Assembly (NCBI GenBank): GCA_018971305.1
Contig: JAGXBC010000006.1
Location: forward strand, 1-39,849
Reading direction: 5' to 3'
DNA from: Patescibacteria group bacterium
GTDB taxonomy: Bacteria; Patescibacteria; Paceibacteria; UBA6257; 2-01-FULL-56-20
Length of the DNA: 39,849 bases
A program made the position numbers and the translations under genes. A model generated the notes under the pieces. That model ran no database searches and was not told the origin of the DNA. It was given only the letters and a program-made list of their open reading frames with translations. The number at the start of each line of letters is the position of its first letter. The first letter of the stretch is position 1. Shown here piece by piece: positions 1 to 5,206 of this stretch.

Positions 1-149
1 AGTCACGATTATCCGCTTGACCTGCGAGAGAAAATGCCCATCCACCCTCATGCCGGTCACTTTCATTTTAATGAGCCGATCCCGCAATTCATCATTGACG
101 ACCGACTGTGCAGCGGCGATTTCGTCCTTTTCCGACTTTAACTGCATCG
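1..149. repeat. Terminal direct repeat, left copy
   Basis: These 149 bases are identical to 39701-39849. The copies sit inside a protein-coding gene that reads through the join without a frameshift. This favours an assembly overlap of a circular or circularly permuted genome over a true physical direct terminal repeat, though the latter cannot be excluded. Confidence 0.95.
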
Positions 150-204
150 CCCATTTGACGAGATACTCGATACTTTCCTTTTTGATATCCTGTGGCTCTT
201 TCAT
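1..204 (-). CDS. Recombination-module hypothetical protein, N-terminal part (crosses circle join)
   Basis: The start codon is ATG at 204-202, just downstream of the Rad52-like gene's stop and preceded by an AGGGAGGTAAAAA-type Shine-Dalgarno. The frame leaves the window at base 1 and resumes at 39700, ending at 39551, which gives 117 residues. The N-terminal half is helical and charged, likely a short coiled coil. The C-terminal half alternates basic strands and helices. The position beside a single-strand annealase resembles Gp157-like accessory proteins of phage recombination modules, but I see no diagnostic motif, so the function is unassigned. Confidence 0.8.
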   Translation of the reverse strand, partial: MKEPQDIKKESIEYLVKWAMQLKSEKDEIAAAQSVVNDELRDRLIKMKVTGMRVDGHFLSQVKRIIVT

Positions 205-830
205 TTTTTACCTCCCTCTAAATGGGCCGCGATTAATTCTTTGGCCCTACTTTGTACGAGATTTGGCGGTATCGGTATTTTTAATGACTTCATTGTCTGA
301 ATCTGCGCGGAGGTCGCCGGATCGTTATCATGCTCGTCTTTGGGTATTTCTTTCGATTCGGTCAATTCCTCCACGCTGATTTCCTTAAACTCATTCTTGC
401 CGTAAATGTCACTCGCGAATCCGAACTGTGCTGCGCATCTTTTGAGCCCATCAGTAACCGCAGCCTTTTCATCGTTTCCGTAATCAAGAGGTTCTGTGGT
501 TCCTTTGCGCATGATAATATCCTTTTTACCGATATCGTCTTTATGCAGTAACTCGCTTCCATCCGGCTTATGGATGGTCAATCGGATTGTCGCGCAGACT
601 TGCCCATGCTTCTCGCGTATATCAAGGACTGTGCTCGACCACATCCAGCCGAAGGTATAATTTAAGCATTTTTTAATATACACCCCTGTCACATACTGCC
701 ACGTTCCACCGCCTTTCGCCGGCCGTTGGTAGACGTGATGCGGGGGTGTACGCTGTAGGGTGCGCAGGATTTGTTCTGTTGTAAATACACTTTTTCCAAC
801 CATGAGTTTTTTACCGTGATCTTCTGTCAT
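201..830 (-). CDS. Rad52-family single-strand annealing protein (Sak-like)
   Basis: 209 residues. The family signature is at residues 121-144 (EKAAVTDGLKRCAAQFGFAS...), matching the KAxxTDALKRAxxxFG helix of eukaryotic Rad52 and phage Sak annealases. The preceding beta-rich part (residues 45-90) has the conserved region around GWMWSSTVLDI. Such proteins bind single-stranded DNA and anneal complementary strands in phage replication and recombination. The acidic, flexible C-terminus (residues 150-209) could contact a single-strand-binding protein. The start has a good Shine-Dalgarno (AAAGGAG) and overlaps the end of a 39-residue gene. Its neighbours, the helicase and nucleases, fit a recombination-dependent replication module. 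Confidence 0.88.
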   Translation of the reverse strand: MTEDHGKKLMVGKSVFTTEQILRTLQRTPPHHVYQRPAKGGGTWQYVTGVYIKKCLNYTFGWMWSSTVLDIREKHGQVCATIRLTIHKPDGSELLHKDDIGKKDIIMRKGTTEPLDYGNDEKAAVTDGLKRCAAQFGFASDIYGKNEFKEISVEELTESKEIPKDEHDNDPATSAQIQTMKSLKIPIPPNLVQSRAKELIAAHLEGGKK

Positions 831-930
831 ATTTACTCCTTTCTTTTGATAATTCTTTTATACGTGCATTGGCTTGTTTTGTTGTTAATACTCCAGCCTT
901 CCATAAGTTGACGATTTCAATGAGTGTCAT
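811..930 (-). CDS. 39-residue protein coupled to the annealase
   Basis: A very short gene encoding MTLIEIVNLWKAGVLTTKQA and ending in RSKYDRRSR. It starts inside an ATGA overlap with the stop of the upstream 74-residue gene, and its 3' end carries the AAAGGAG ribosome site of the annealase, overlapping that gene by 20 bases. It is a basic helical peptide with no recognised domain. The perfect chaining to both neighbours supports it as real. Confidence 0.55.
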   Translation of the reverse strand: MTLIEIVNLWKAGVLTTKQANARIKELSKERSKYDRRSR

Positions 931-1151
931 AATCCTAGTAATTTTTCTAACCAATTTTTACTTGTTTGTTTTAATATAAAATTATTTCGTCTTTTTTCTC
1001 GTATCATAAATAATCTATTGCTTTCATTTATAAATATTTGTGCTTTTTTTATACCAACAGATCTAACATATTTTGCTGCTGTTATTGGATCAATACATCC
1101 AATATCTTTTAAGTGAGCCATTTTTATTGGATCAATCTTTTTTATGTTCAT
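927..1151 (-). CDS. Small basic hypothetical protein
   Basis: 74 residues, lysine- and isoleucine-rich, with no recognised domain. The segment DPITAAKYVRSVGIKKAQIF looks like a helix-turn-helix-sized helical pair, but I would not call it. The start forms an ATGA overlap with the upstream membrane-protein gene, and the stop overlaps the next start, so it is translated as part of the leftward operon. Strongly AT-rich, like its neighbours. Confidence 0.65.
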   Translation of the reverse strand: MNIKKIDPIKMAHLKDIGCIDPITAAKYVRSVGIKKAQIFINESNRLFMIREKRRNNFILKQTSKNWLEKLLGL

Positions 1152-1327
1152 TTTAGCCTCTCATTCTCCGGCAATGGTGTTTTGCAGTCCTCGCGGTAGC
1201 CGTAAACTGCGCACATATGTTTATTGTAGGCTTTCAGGTTCGCGCCATTGACAAATTCCATAATAATGATACCGATGGCTATAAGTAATAACATTTCAAG
1301 AAATTGTTGAATAAGTAGAAATTTCAT
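1148..1327 (-). CDS. Small membrane protein
   Basis: 59 residues from the ATG at 1327, two bases after the stop of the upstream zinc-ribbon gene. A longer upstream extension would overlap that gene, so I chose the internal start. One hydrophobic segment (about residues 8-23, MLLLIAIGIIIMEF) is followed by a soluble tail with two cysteines and a basic C-terminus. Probably a single-pass inner-membrane protein. Function unknown. Confidence 0.6.
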   Translation of the reverse strand: MKFLLIQQFLEMLLLIAIGIIIMEFVNGANLKAYNKHMCAVYGYREDCKTPLPENERLK

Positions 1328-1328
1328 A

Positions 1329-1544
1329 TTAAATTTCACTCCATTCGTACCCGCAATGATGACACAGTAAATCTGCTGATAATCCCCCAGCATCATTTGG
1401 ATTTACGTCGGCATAGACAAGGCCGACAGTGTGGCACTTGGGACACTCGCTATCCTCGCCGTAGTATATATAGCCAGAGGGGATATGTACATTTTCTGCT
1501 AGTTTTTCACCTTCTTTTATCAACAAATCGGTTGTATTTAGCAT
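1329..1544 (-). CDS. Zinc-ribbon mini-protein
   Basis: 71 residues. Two knuckles, CPKC (about residue 34) and CHHCGYEW (about residue 61), form a transcription-factor-type zinc ribbon. A ribosome site (AAAGGGTG) precedes the ATG at 1544, and a TTGACA/TATAAT promoter lies just upstream at 1566-1593. It may bind nucleic acid or a host transcription protein. The fold alone does not decide. Confidence 0.75.
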   Translation of the reverse strand: MLNTTDLLIKEGEKLAENVHIPSGYIYYGEDSECPKCHTVGLVYADVNPNDAGGLSADLLCHHCGYEWSEI

Positions 1545-1565
1545 ATTTTCACCCTTTCTTTACTT

Positions 1566-1593
1566 ATTATAAATATATAATAGGTATTGTCAA
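1566..1593 (-). promoter_or_regulatory. Early promoter with operator half-site
   Basis: Reading leftward, TTGACA (1593-1588) and TATAAT (1571-1566) are 16 bases apart, upstream of the zinc-ribbon gene at 1544. The 19 bases TTGACAATACCTATTATAT are identical to the plus-strand promoter at 4284-4302, and they contain the half-site AATACCTATT. Confidence 0.75.
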
Positions 1594-1808
1594 GGGGTCA
1601 ATTTAGCCTCGTTTTTGGATCTCAATAGACTATTTTCAAAAGTTTCGTGATCCATGGATATTTTCTGTTTATTTCTATATAAAATAATCCCTTCTGACCA
1701 ATATTCACCGGTTCGCGCCATCGGTAGTCCACATTTTCTACAGGAACGGTTTTTCCTGTTCATAAATATTGCCTTACATTTGGGGCAAAAAATAACTTTT
1801 CTACTCAT
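1590..1808 (-). CDS. Zinc-ribbon protein
   Basis: 72 residues. The N-terminal zinc ribbon has CPKC at residues 8-11 and CRKC at about residues 23-26. The C-terminal half is polar with no known domain. No clear Shine-Dalgarno is seen before the ATG. A tandem-repeat tract lies immediately upstream, between this gene and the helicase gene. Confidence 0.7.
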   Translation of the reverse strand: MSRKVIFCPKCKAIFMNRKNRSCRKCGLPMARTGEYWSEGIILYRNKQKISMDHETFENSLLRSKNEAKLTP

Positions 1809-1816
1809 AGTTTTAT

Positions 1817-1873
1817 TTGGTGACGATGGTGACGATAGTTACGTTGTTGACGTTGTATAGGTTGTATACGATT
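1817..1873. repeat. Tandem 9-bp repeats, candidate iterons
   Basis: From 1820 four 9-mers follow head to tail: GTGACGATG, GTGACGATA, GTTACGTTG, TTGACGTTG. Two more degenerate units follow, TATAGGTTG and TATACGATT. The first 21 bases (1817-1837) recur perfectly but inverted at 2966-2986 inside the helicase gene. The tract lies in the only real gap beside the helicase gene, a common place for a phage replication origin. Confidence 0.5.
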
Positions 1874-3338
1874 ATTTTGTATAATATAGTTCGGGTTGTT
1901 GTTTTTCTGTCTTGGGAATCTCAATATCAATACCAAACTCTATTTTTAAGGAATTTATACGATCCTCATTCCAAACAACGCCCATAGATCCTCCGTGGAG
2001 AGTTCTGGTCTCAAGACCCATAGAACGAAGTTTATTAAGGATTGTTCGGCTCTGTGTATTGTATTTGCTATTAAGATTTCCTTCATTATATTTATTGGCA
2101 ATAAGCTGTCCTTTGATACAGCCGCTCTCTATCTGATCTTGGCAATAGAGAAGCGCCAGAATAATCTGACCGCTGGTACTATCAACCTTTTCCGCGAGAC
2201 GGCGTTTTTCAATCTCGTGTACCATTTTCTTAAATGCTTCTTCTCTGGCGGGATTTATATTCATTAGAACTTGATAAAGAGGCTGAGTAATGTCTCCAAG
2301 TCGTGATTTAGCTATTCGGCCAACGTCGGGCCACATATCTCCCATTGTAGAGGCTCTCCAAGCTGTCAGTTTCTCTTTAATCGGGAGCGCATCTTCTGGT
2401 TGCACCTTTAGTGTAAATTCTTTCTTTGAATTTACCATGATTATTGGAATTGCTCGAGTATCTAGTATTTCGTGTATCGTTTCGTTGGTAGCGAAAATTG
2501 TAGGGCCAAAAACTGTATAATAATCTGTATCTTGAAAAGCTCCCTTTTCTGGTCGATTTACTCGAGAAACGTCAATGCCTCGCTCCGGCCTATTGAGAAA
2601 CACATCTTCACTTCCTGCCTTTTCTATTTTTTCCCATAAATTCATCATGTCAAGAGCAAGCGTGGCGTCAATATGCGTACAATCACGTAAAACCTGTGCA
2701 TCGGTGAGGCTTATTTTACGAAGTCCGCGTCGTGCTATATAGATCATTGATTTAAGCATTCGCGACTTACCTTTTTCTGGCAAACCAAGAAAATAAATAA
2801 TAGGGCTAAAGTCAGCGCGTTCCATACAATATGTGTGAAAAGCCCATACCGTCATTACATCATATAGGCCTTCTTCGGGAAGCTCTGCTCGGCCGTGATA
2901 ATACTCTATAATTTGGTCATATAACTCTACGTCCCAATAAAAAATGACGTTCTTATTTATCGTCTTATCGTCACCATCGTCACCAATACCGTCTTTTTTG
3001 ATACTATTTGATACGCTTTTTTCTATTTTTGAATTTTTCCTTTCAAAAATATAATGGAGTACTTCTTCTTTACGTGGGAACAAAAGATTATGGGGTAATA
3101 AATTCTTTGGAGGAGGTTGATAGGTTCTATCATCTATAATAACCGAAGGAGAAACGGAAACACTTTTACTTGTCGGATCAAAAATGAGATATTCTAATTC
3201 GTGATTTTCGTTTTCCACCAAATCAACCAAATTAGGAAATGAGGCCTTATAGGAAATTTTGTTTTTTTCTTTTGATTCCTGTATAAGCTCTTTTTTTAGT
3301 TGCTCGTCTAATTGTTCATCAACCGTTTTTTTGACCAT
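1872..3338 (-). CDS. Helicase/primase-like P-loop ATPase
   Basis: 488 residues. The N-terminal 130 residues are charged and poorly conserved-looking. The ATPase core begins near residue 180 with Walker A GLPEKGKS (185-192). A hydrophobic strand at ATLALDMMNLW (D230) takes the place of Walker B but lacks the usual adjacent glutamate. A sensor-like strand, TIFATNE (N285), is followed by an arginine-containing loop (LDTRAIP). The arrangement resembles SF3/DUF3631-type ATPases tied to replication or priming. The C-terminus (about 380-460) looks like a winged helix (SGQIILALL...LNKLRSMGLETRT). No primase domain was seen. It is the main replication candidate. Its start overlaps the end of the upstream 88-residue gene. 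Confidence 0.7.
   Translation of the reverse strand: MVKKTVDEQLDEQLKKELIQESKEKNKISYKASFPNLVDLVENENHELEYLIFDPTSKSVSVSPSVIIDDRTYQPPPKNLLPHNLLFPRKEEVLHYIFERKNSKIEKSVSNSIKKDGIGDDGDDKTINKNVIFYWDVELYDQIIEYYHGRAELPEEGLYDVMTVWAFHTYCMERADFSPIIYFLGLPEKGKSRMLKSMIYIARRGLRKISLTDAQVLRDCTHIDATLALDMMNLWEKIEKAGSEDVFLNRPERGIDVSRVNRPEKGAFQDTDYYTVFGPTIFATNETIHEILDTRAIPIIMVNSKKEFTLKVQPEDALPIKEKLTAWRASTMGDMWPDVGRIAKSRLGDITQPLYQVLMNINPAREEAFKKMVHEIEKRRLAEKVDSTSGQIILALLYCQDQIESGCIKGQLIANKYNEGNLNSKYNTQSRTILNKLRSMGLETRTLHGGSMGVVWNEDRINSLKIEFGIDIEIPKTEKQQPELYYTK
2966..2986. repeat. Inverted copy of the iteron tract within the helicase gene
   Basis: This is a perfect reverse complement of 1817-1837 (21 bases). Here it encodes the acidic stretch IGDDGDD near residues 118-124 of the helicase-like protein, in a linker before the ATPase core. 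Confidence 0.7.
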
Positions 3339-3585
3339 AAAGAATTAAAAACTGCTCTACGTTTTTTATTATTTTTTTATCGGTTAAGGACTCTAATAAA
3401 GCATTGTTAAGACGATCTTTTTTAGAATATGAAAGAACTGAAAGTACTCCGTATTCGATTCCCTTTTTGCATAAAATCTGTATTTTCATTGCTATCTTTT
3501 CCAAATCAGAAACCCCTCCGCGTGACGACCCACTCAGTAAAGTGGACGCGGAGGGATTACTAACTTGGAAAAAGTGGGTCGTCAT
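3319..3585 (-). CDS. First gene of the leftward replication operon, unknown function
   Basis: 88 residues from the ATG at 3585, about 11 bases after a TATACT -10 element, so the message has almost no leader. The first 30 codons coincide with interleaved inverted repeats (3496-3584). A second possible start is the methionine at about 3489 (MKIQILCK), which would leave those repeats as an untranslated leader. The remaining protein is helical and lysine-rich with no recognised domain. It overlaps the helicase start by 20 bases. Confidence 0.55.
   Translation of the reverse strand: MTTHFFQVSNPSASTLLSGSSRGGVSDLEKIAMKIQILCKKGIEYGVLSVLSYSKKDRLNNALLESLTDKKIIKNVEQFLILYGQKNG
3496..3584 (-). promoter_or_regulatory. 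Interleaved inverted repeats covering the first start codon of the replication operon
   Basis: Pair a: CCCTCCGCGT (3514-3523) with ACGCGGAGGG (3546-3555), 10 bp. Pair b: TGACGACCCACT (3523-3534) with AGTGGGTCGTCA (3573-3584), 12 bp, which includes the start codon. Inner pair: CCACT (3530-3534) with AGTGG (3541-3545). A weaker pair joins TTTTCCAA (3497-3504) and TTGGAAAA (3565-3572). Pairs a and b interleave, so the RNA could switch between two structures or form a pseudoknot. Confidence 0.7.
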
Positions 3586-3596
3586 AGTTATTTAAC

Positions 3597-3623
3597 AGTA
3601 TACCCATCATAACCTGTTGTCAA
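3597..3623 (-). promoter_or_regulatory. Leftward replication-operon promoter
   Basis: On the minus strand, TTGACA (3623-3618) and TATACT (3602-3597) are 15 bases apart, and the start codon of the 88-residue gene follows at 3585. It is divergent from the HTH-gene promoter at 3654-3682. Confidence 0.65.
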
Positions 3624-3653
3624 GAACCAATTTGTCACGTCCTGATCTTGTTT

Positions 3654-3689
3654 TTTACAAAACACTACAGGTAGTGTATAATAGGTGTT
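3654..3689 (+). promoter_or_regulatory. Rightward early promoter with inverted repeat
   Basis: TTTACA (3654-3659), a 17-base spacer and TATAAT (3677-3682), with the ATG at 3690 only seven bases later, so the message is leaderless. The spacer holds ACACTA-CAGG-TAGTGT, an inverted repeat. AATAGGTGTT (3680-3689) differs by one base from the operator half-site AATAGGTATT seen at 4310. Confidence 0.75.
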
Positions 3690-3878
3690 ATGGAATACAA
3701 AGAATTACTTACAAAATTTCGTGAACGTCGGCAACAAATCAGAGAGGACTATAACAGAAAAGACGAAGCCGGCAAACGATTATATAATCAACGACAACTT
3801 GCGCAAAAGTATAATATTTCGCAAGCTCGTATTTGGATTATTCTTAATGAGCCTAAAAAACCCGCAAGCAAAAGGTAA
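3690..3878 (+). CDS. Small helix-turn-helix DNA-binding protein
   Basis: 62 residues, strongly basic. Residues about 33-55 (NQRQLAQKYNISQARIWIIL) read as a helix-turn-helix: LAQKYNIS is the first helix and turn, QARIWIIL the recognition helix. It is the first rightward gene, driven by a leaderless promoter with symmetrical sequence in its spacer. It is therefore the best candidate for a repressor or early regulator acting on the shared operator-like sites near 1580, 3685 and 4300. It overlaps the start of the nuclease gene by 32 bases. Confidence 0.65.
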   Translation: MEYKELLTKFRERRQQIREDYNRKDEAGKRLYNQRQLAQKYNISQARIWIILNEPKKPASKR

Positions 3879-4287
3879 ACGATTTGAATACTATGTGCGC
3901 GACGTCCTTAGAGCCTATGGCTACAAAGCGGAACGTACTCCGCTATCCGGCGCGCTTGATGGGTGGGCTGGCGATATCACCAGCCGTAGCTTCCCATTCT
4001 TCATTGAATGTAAAAACACGGAAAAAACACAATTCATGGAATGGTACAAAAAAGCGCAGGATGAATCGACGCCGCGCCGACCCGTCATCATTTGGACACG
4101 TAATGGCGAAACCGCCTATGTATTTTTACAACTCACCGATTTCCTCGACCAAATCACGGCGAAACCACCGGCGCAGCCAATCCCTAAAAAGGTACTACAG
4201 AAGAAAAAAACGGCACCAGAGGACGTAGCATGGCAAGGGTCATTATCTAAGTTTAGAATGTCGCACCGAAATAAATATAGTACTTGA
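3847..4287 (+). CDS. Holliday-junction-resolvase-like PD-(D/E)XK nuclease
   Basis: 146 residues from the ATG at 3847. The frame is open further upstream but runs through the HTH gene, so I take the internal start. The order KGKRFEYYVRDVLRAYGY, then GALDGWAGDI, then FFIECKN gives the E...D...ExK pattern of archaeal-type (Hjc-like) resolvases and related phage nucleases. The basic C-terminal extension (KKVLQKKKT) may bind DNA. Likely role: resolving recombination or replication intermediates. Its stop codon lies within the TTGACA of the next promoter. Confidence 0.75.
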   Translation: MSLKNPQAKGKRFEYYVRDVLRAYGYKAERTPLSGALDGWAGDITSRSFPFFIECKNTEKTQFMEWYKKAQDESTPRRPVIIWTRNGETAYVFLQLTDFLDQITAKPPAQPIPKKVLQKKKTAPEDVAWQGSLSKFRMSHRNKYST

Positions 4288-4319
4288 CAATACCTATTAT
4301 ATGAATTACAATAGGTATT
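4284..4319 (+). promoter_or_regulatory. Promoter overlapped by a 10-bp inverted-repeat operator
   Basis: TTGACA (4284-4289), a 17-base spacer and TACAAT (4307-4312). AATACCTATT (4289-4298) and AATAGGTATT (4310-4319) form a perfect 10-bp inverted repeat with centres 21 bp apart, two helical turns, which fits a dimeric repressor. Confidence 0.8.
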
Positions 4320-4334
4320 AAGAAAGGACAAAAT

Positions 4335-4490
4335 ATGGACTTTGATGATAAATTTTTCACAAATACGTTAATTTTACTCGAGACAGAACTAAATGATCTG
4401 TCACAATGGAGCGTCTATAATGGTGATAAGTATAATGAAGAAATTGCCCAACTTAAAACCATCATTGAAAAAATGAAAGGTGAAAAATGA
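4335..4490 (+). CDS. 51-residue acidic protein
   Basis: Starts with MDFDDKFFTNTLILLETELN and ends in KGEK. A good ribosome site (AAAGGA) precedes it, and its stop overlaps the next start as ATGA. Two predicted helices, the second likely coiled-coil. No known domain. First gene behind the operator-controlled promoter at 4284. Confidence 0.65.
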   Translation: MDFDDKFFTNTLILLETELNDLSQWSVYNGDKYNEEIAQLKTIIEKMKGEK

Positions 4491-4747
4491 AAATCCAACC
4501 CCTCAATTTATTTTATCGTTTTATGTGGTATCCCGTGGTTTTTGGATTAGGAATGTTATTTGCAGGATTTTTATATTACCGATTAACCACGCCGCAGATG
4601 TGGTGGGCCAAAGACCACCCTAAGGAAGTAGATTGGGCACACGCGAGGTATGACCTATATCAAAAAGCCGCTGGTATGTTGTATTTTCAAGACGAAAAAG
4701 GAACTGGTGTCACCATAGTACGACCAAGTGATATGCCAGTAAAATAA
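4487..4747 (+). CDS. Single-pass membrane protein
   Basis: 86 residues. A hydrophobic segment at residues 14-31 (YPVVFGLGMLFAGFLYYR) is followed by a soluble domain rich in tryptophan and tyrosine. Probably anchored in the cytoplasmic membrane. The early position suggests a host-interaction role such as superinfection exclusion, but nothing in the sequence proves this. Confidence 0.65.
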   Translation: MKIQPLNLFYRFMWYPVVFGLGMLFAGFLYYRLTTPQMWWAKDHPKEVDWAHARYDLYQKAAGMLYFQDEKGTGVTIVRPSDMPVK

Positions 4748-4748
4748 T

Positions 4749-4904
4749 ATGCACAGTGTTTGTGACCTAGGAAATATTACGTGGACAAGTCCATTTAATA
4801 GATATATGTGGGAGGGTGTTTGTGGAAAGGGCGGTACAGGAATAATAATATTGGTGATTGTTATTTTTTTGTTTCTAGTAGCTATTAAATCAGCAAGCAA
4901 ATAA
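4749..4904 (+). CDS. 51-residue membrane protein
   Basis: Starts with MHSVCDLGNITWTSPFNRYM, then a glycine-rich turn and one strong hydrophobic segment (GIIILVIVIFLFLVAI) near the C-terminus. Two cysteines precede it. The start lies one base after the previous stop. Function unknown. Confidence 0.55.
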   Translation: MHSVCDLGNITWTSPFNRYMWEGVCGKGGTGIIILVIVIFLFLVAIKSASK

Positions 4905-4912
4905 TAGTTATT

Positions 4913-4921
4913 TGTTATACT
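4913..4921 (+). promoter_or_regulatory. groES promoter, extended -10, leaderless
   Basis: TGT followed by TATACT, then exactly six bases to the groES ATG at 4928. No clear -35 is present. Confidence 0.65.
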
Positions 4922-4927
4922 ACATAT

Positions 4928-5206
4928 ATGAAATTTTATCCGGCACAAGGTGTTTACATAGCAGAGCTTCTCGAAGATAAAGAAAAAATATTTGTCGACA
5001 CGCGGAAAACCCGTCTCATAAAAGGAAAAGTGGTCGCCATCAACCCTGTAGAAGTGACAGACTTTGGTATAGAAATCAAAACCCCTATTCGTGTCGGTGA
5101 CGTTGTATATTTTCTTAGCTACGAGGGAGACTACGATAATGCAAAAATAGACGGGAAAACATATTACGCAGTACTAAGAAAAGATCATCGATTCGTACTC
5201 AAATGA
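4928..5206 (+). CDS. groES: GroES-like co-chaperonin
   Basis: 92 residues against about 97 for bacterial GroES. The beta-barrel landmarks are in order: GKVVAINP, then IRVGDVVYFLSYEG, then AKIDGKTYYAVLRKDH, matching the GxVxAVGxG, VxVGDxVxF and xxDGxEYxxxxExDI blocks. The mobile-loop region (residues 16-30, EDKEKIFVDTRKTRL) is shorter than usual but keeps a hydrophobic tripeptide (IFV) in place of the IVL that docks on GroEL. It would form the heptameric lid of the folding chamber. It overlaps groEL by ATGA, so the two are translationally coupled. The residue-level match to GroES is modest; the adjacent groEL makes the call firm. Confidence 0.82.
   Translation: MKFYPAQGVYIAELLEDKEKIFVDTRKTRLIKGKVVAINPVEVTDFGIEIKTPIRVGDVVYFLSYEGDYDNAKIDGKTYYAVLRKDHRFVLK

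Noticed and set aside
17..379. 120-codon plus-strand frame at the window start
   Set aside because: It is antisense to the join-crossing gene and the annealase, both of which have ribosome sites and recognisable or chained context.
3690..3878. Lysogeny repressor and temperate lifestyle
   Set aside because: The protein is a plausible small HTH regulator, but there is no integrase, excisionase, partition gene or attachment-site repeat to support lysogeny.
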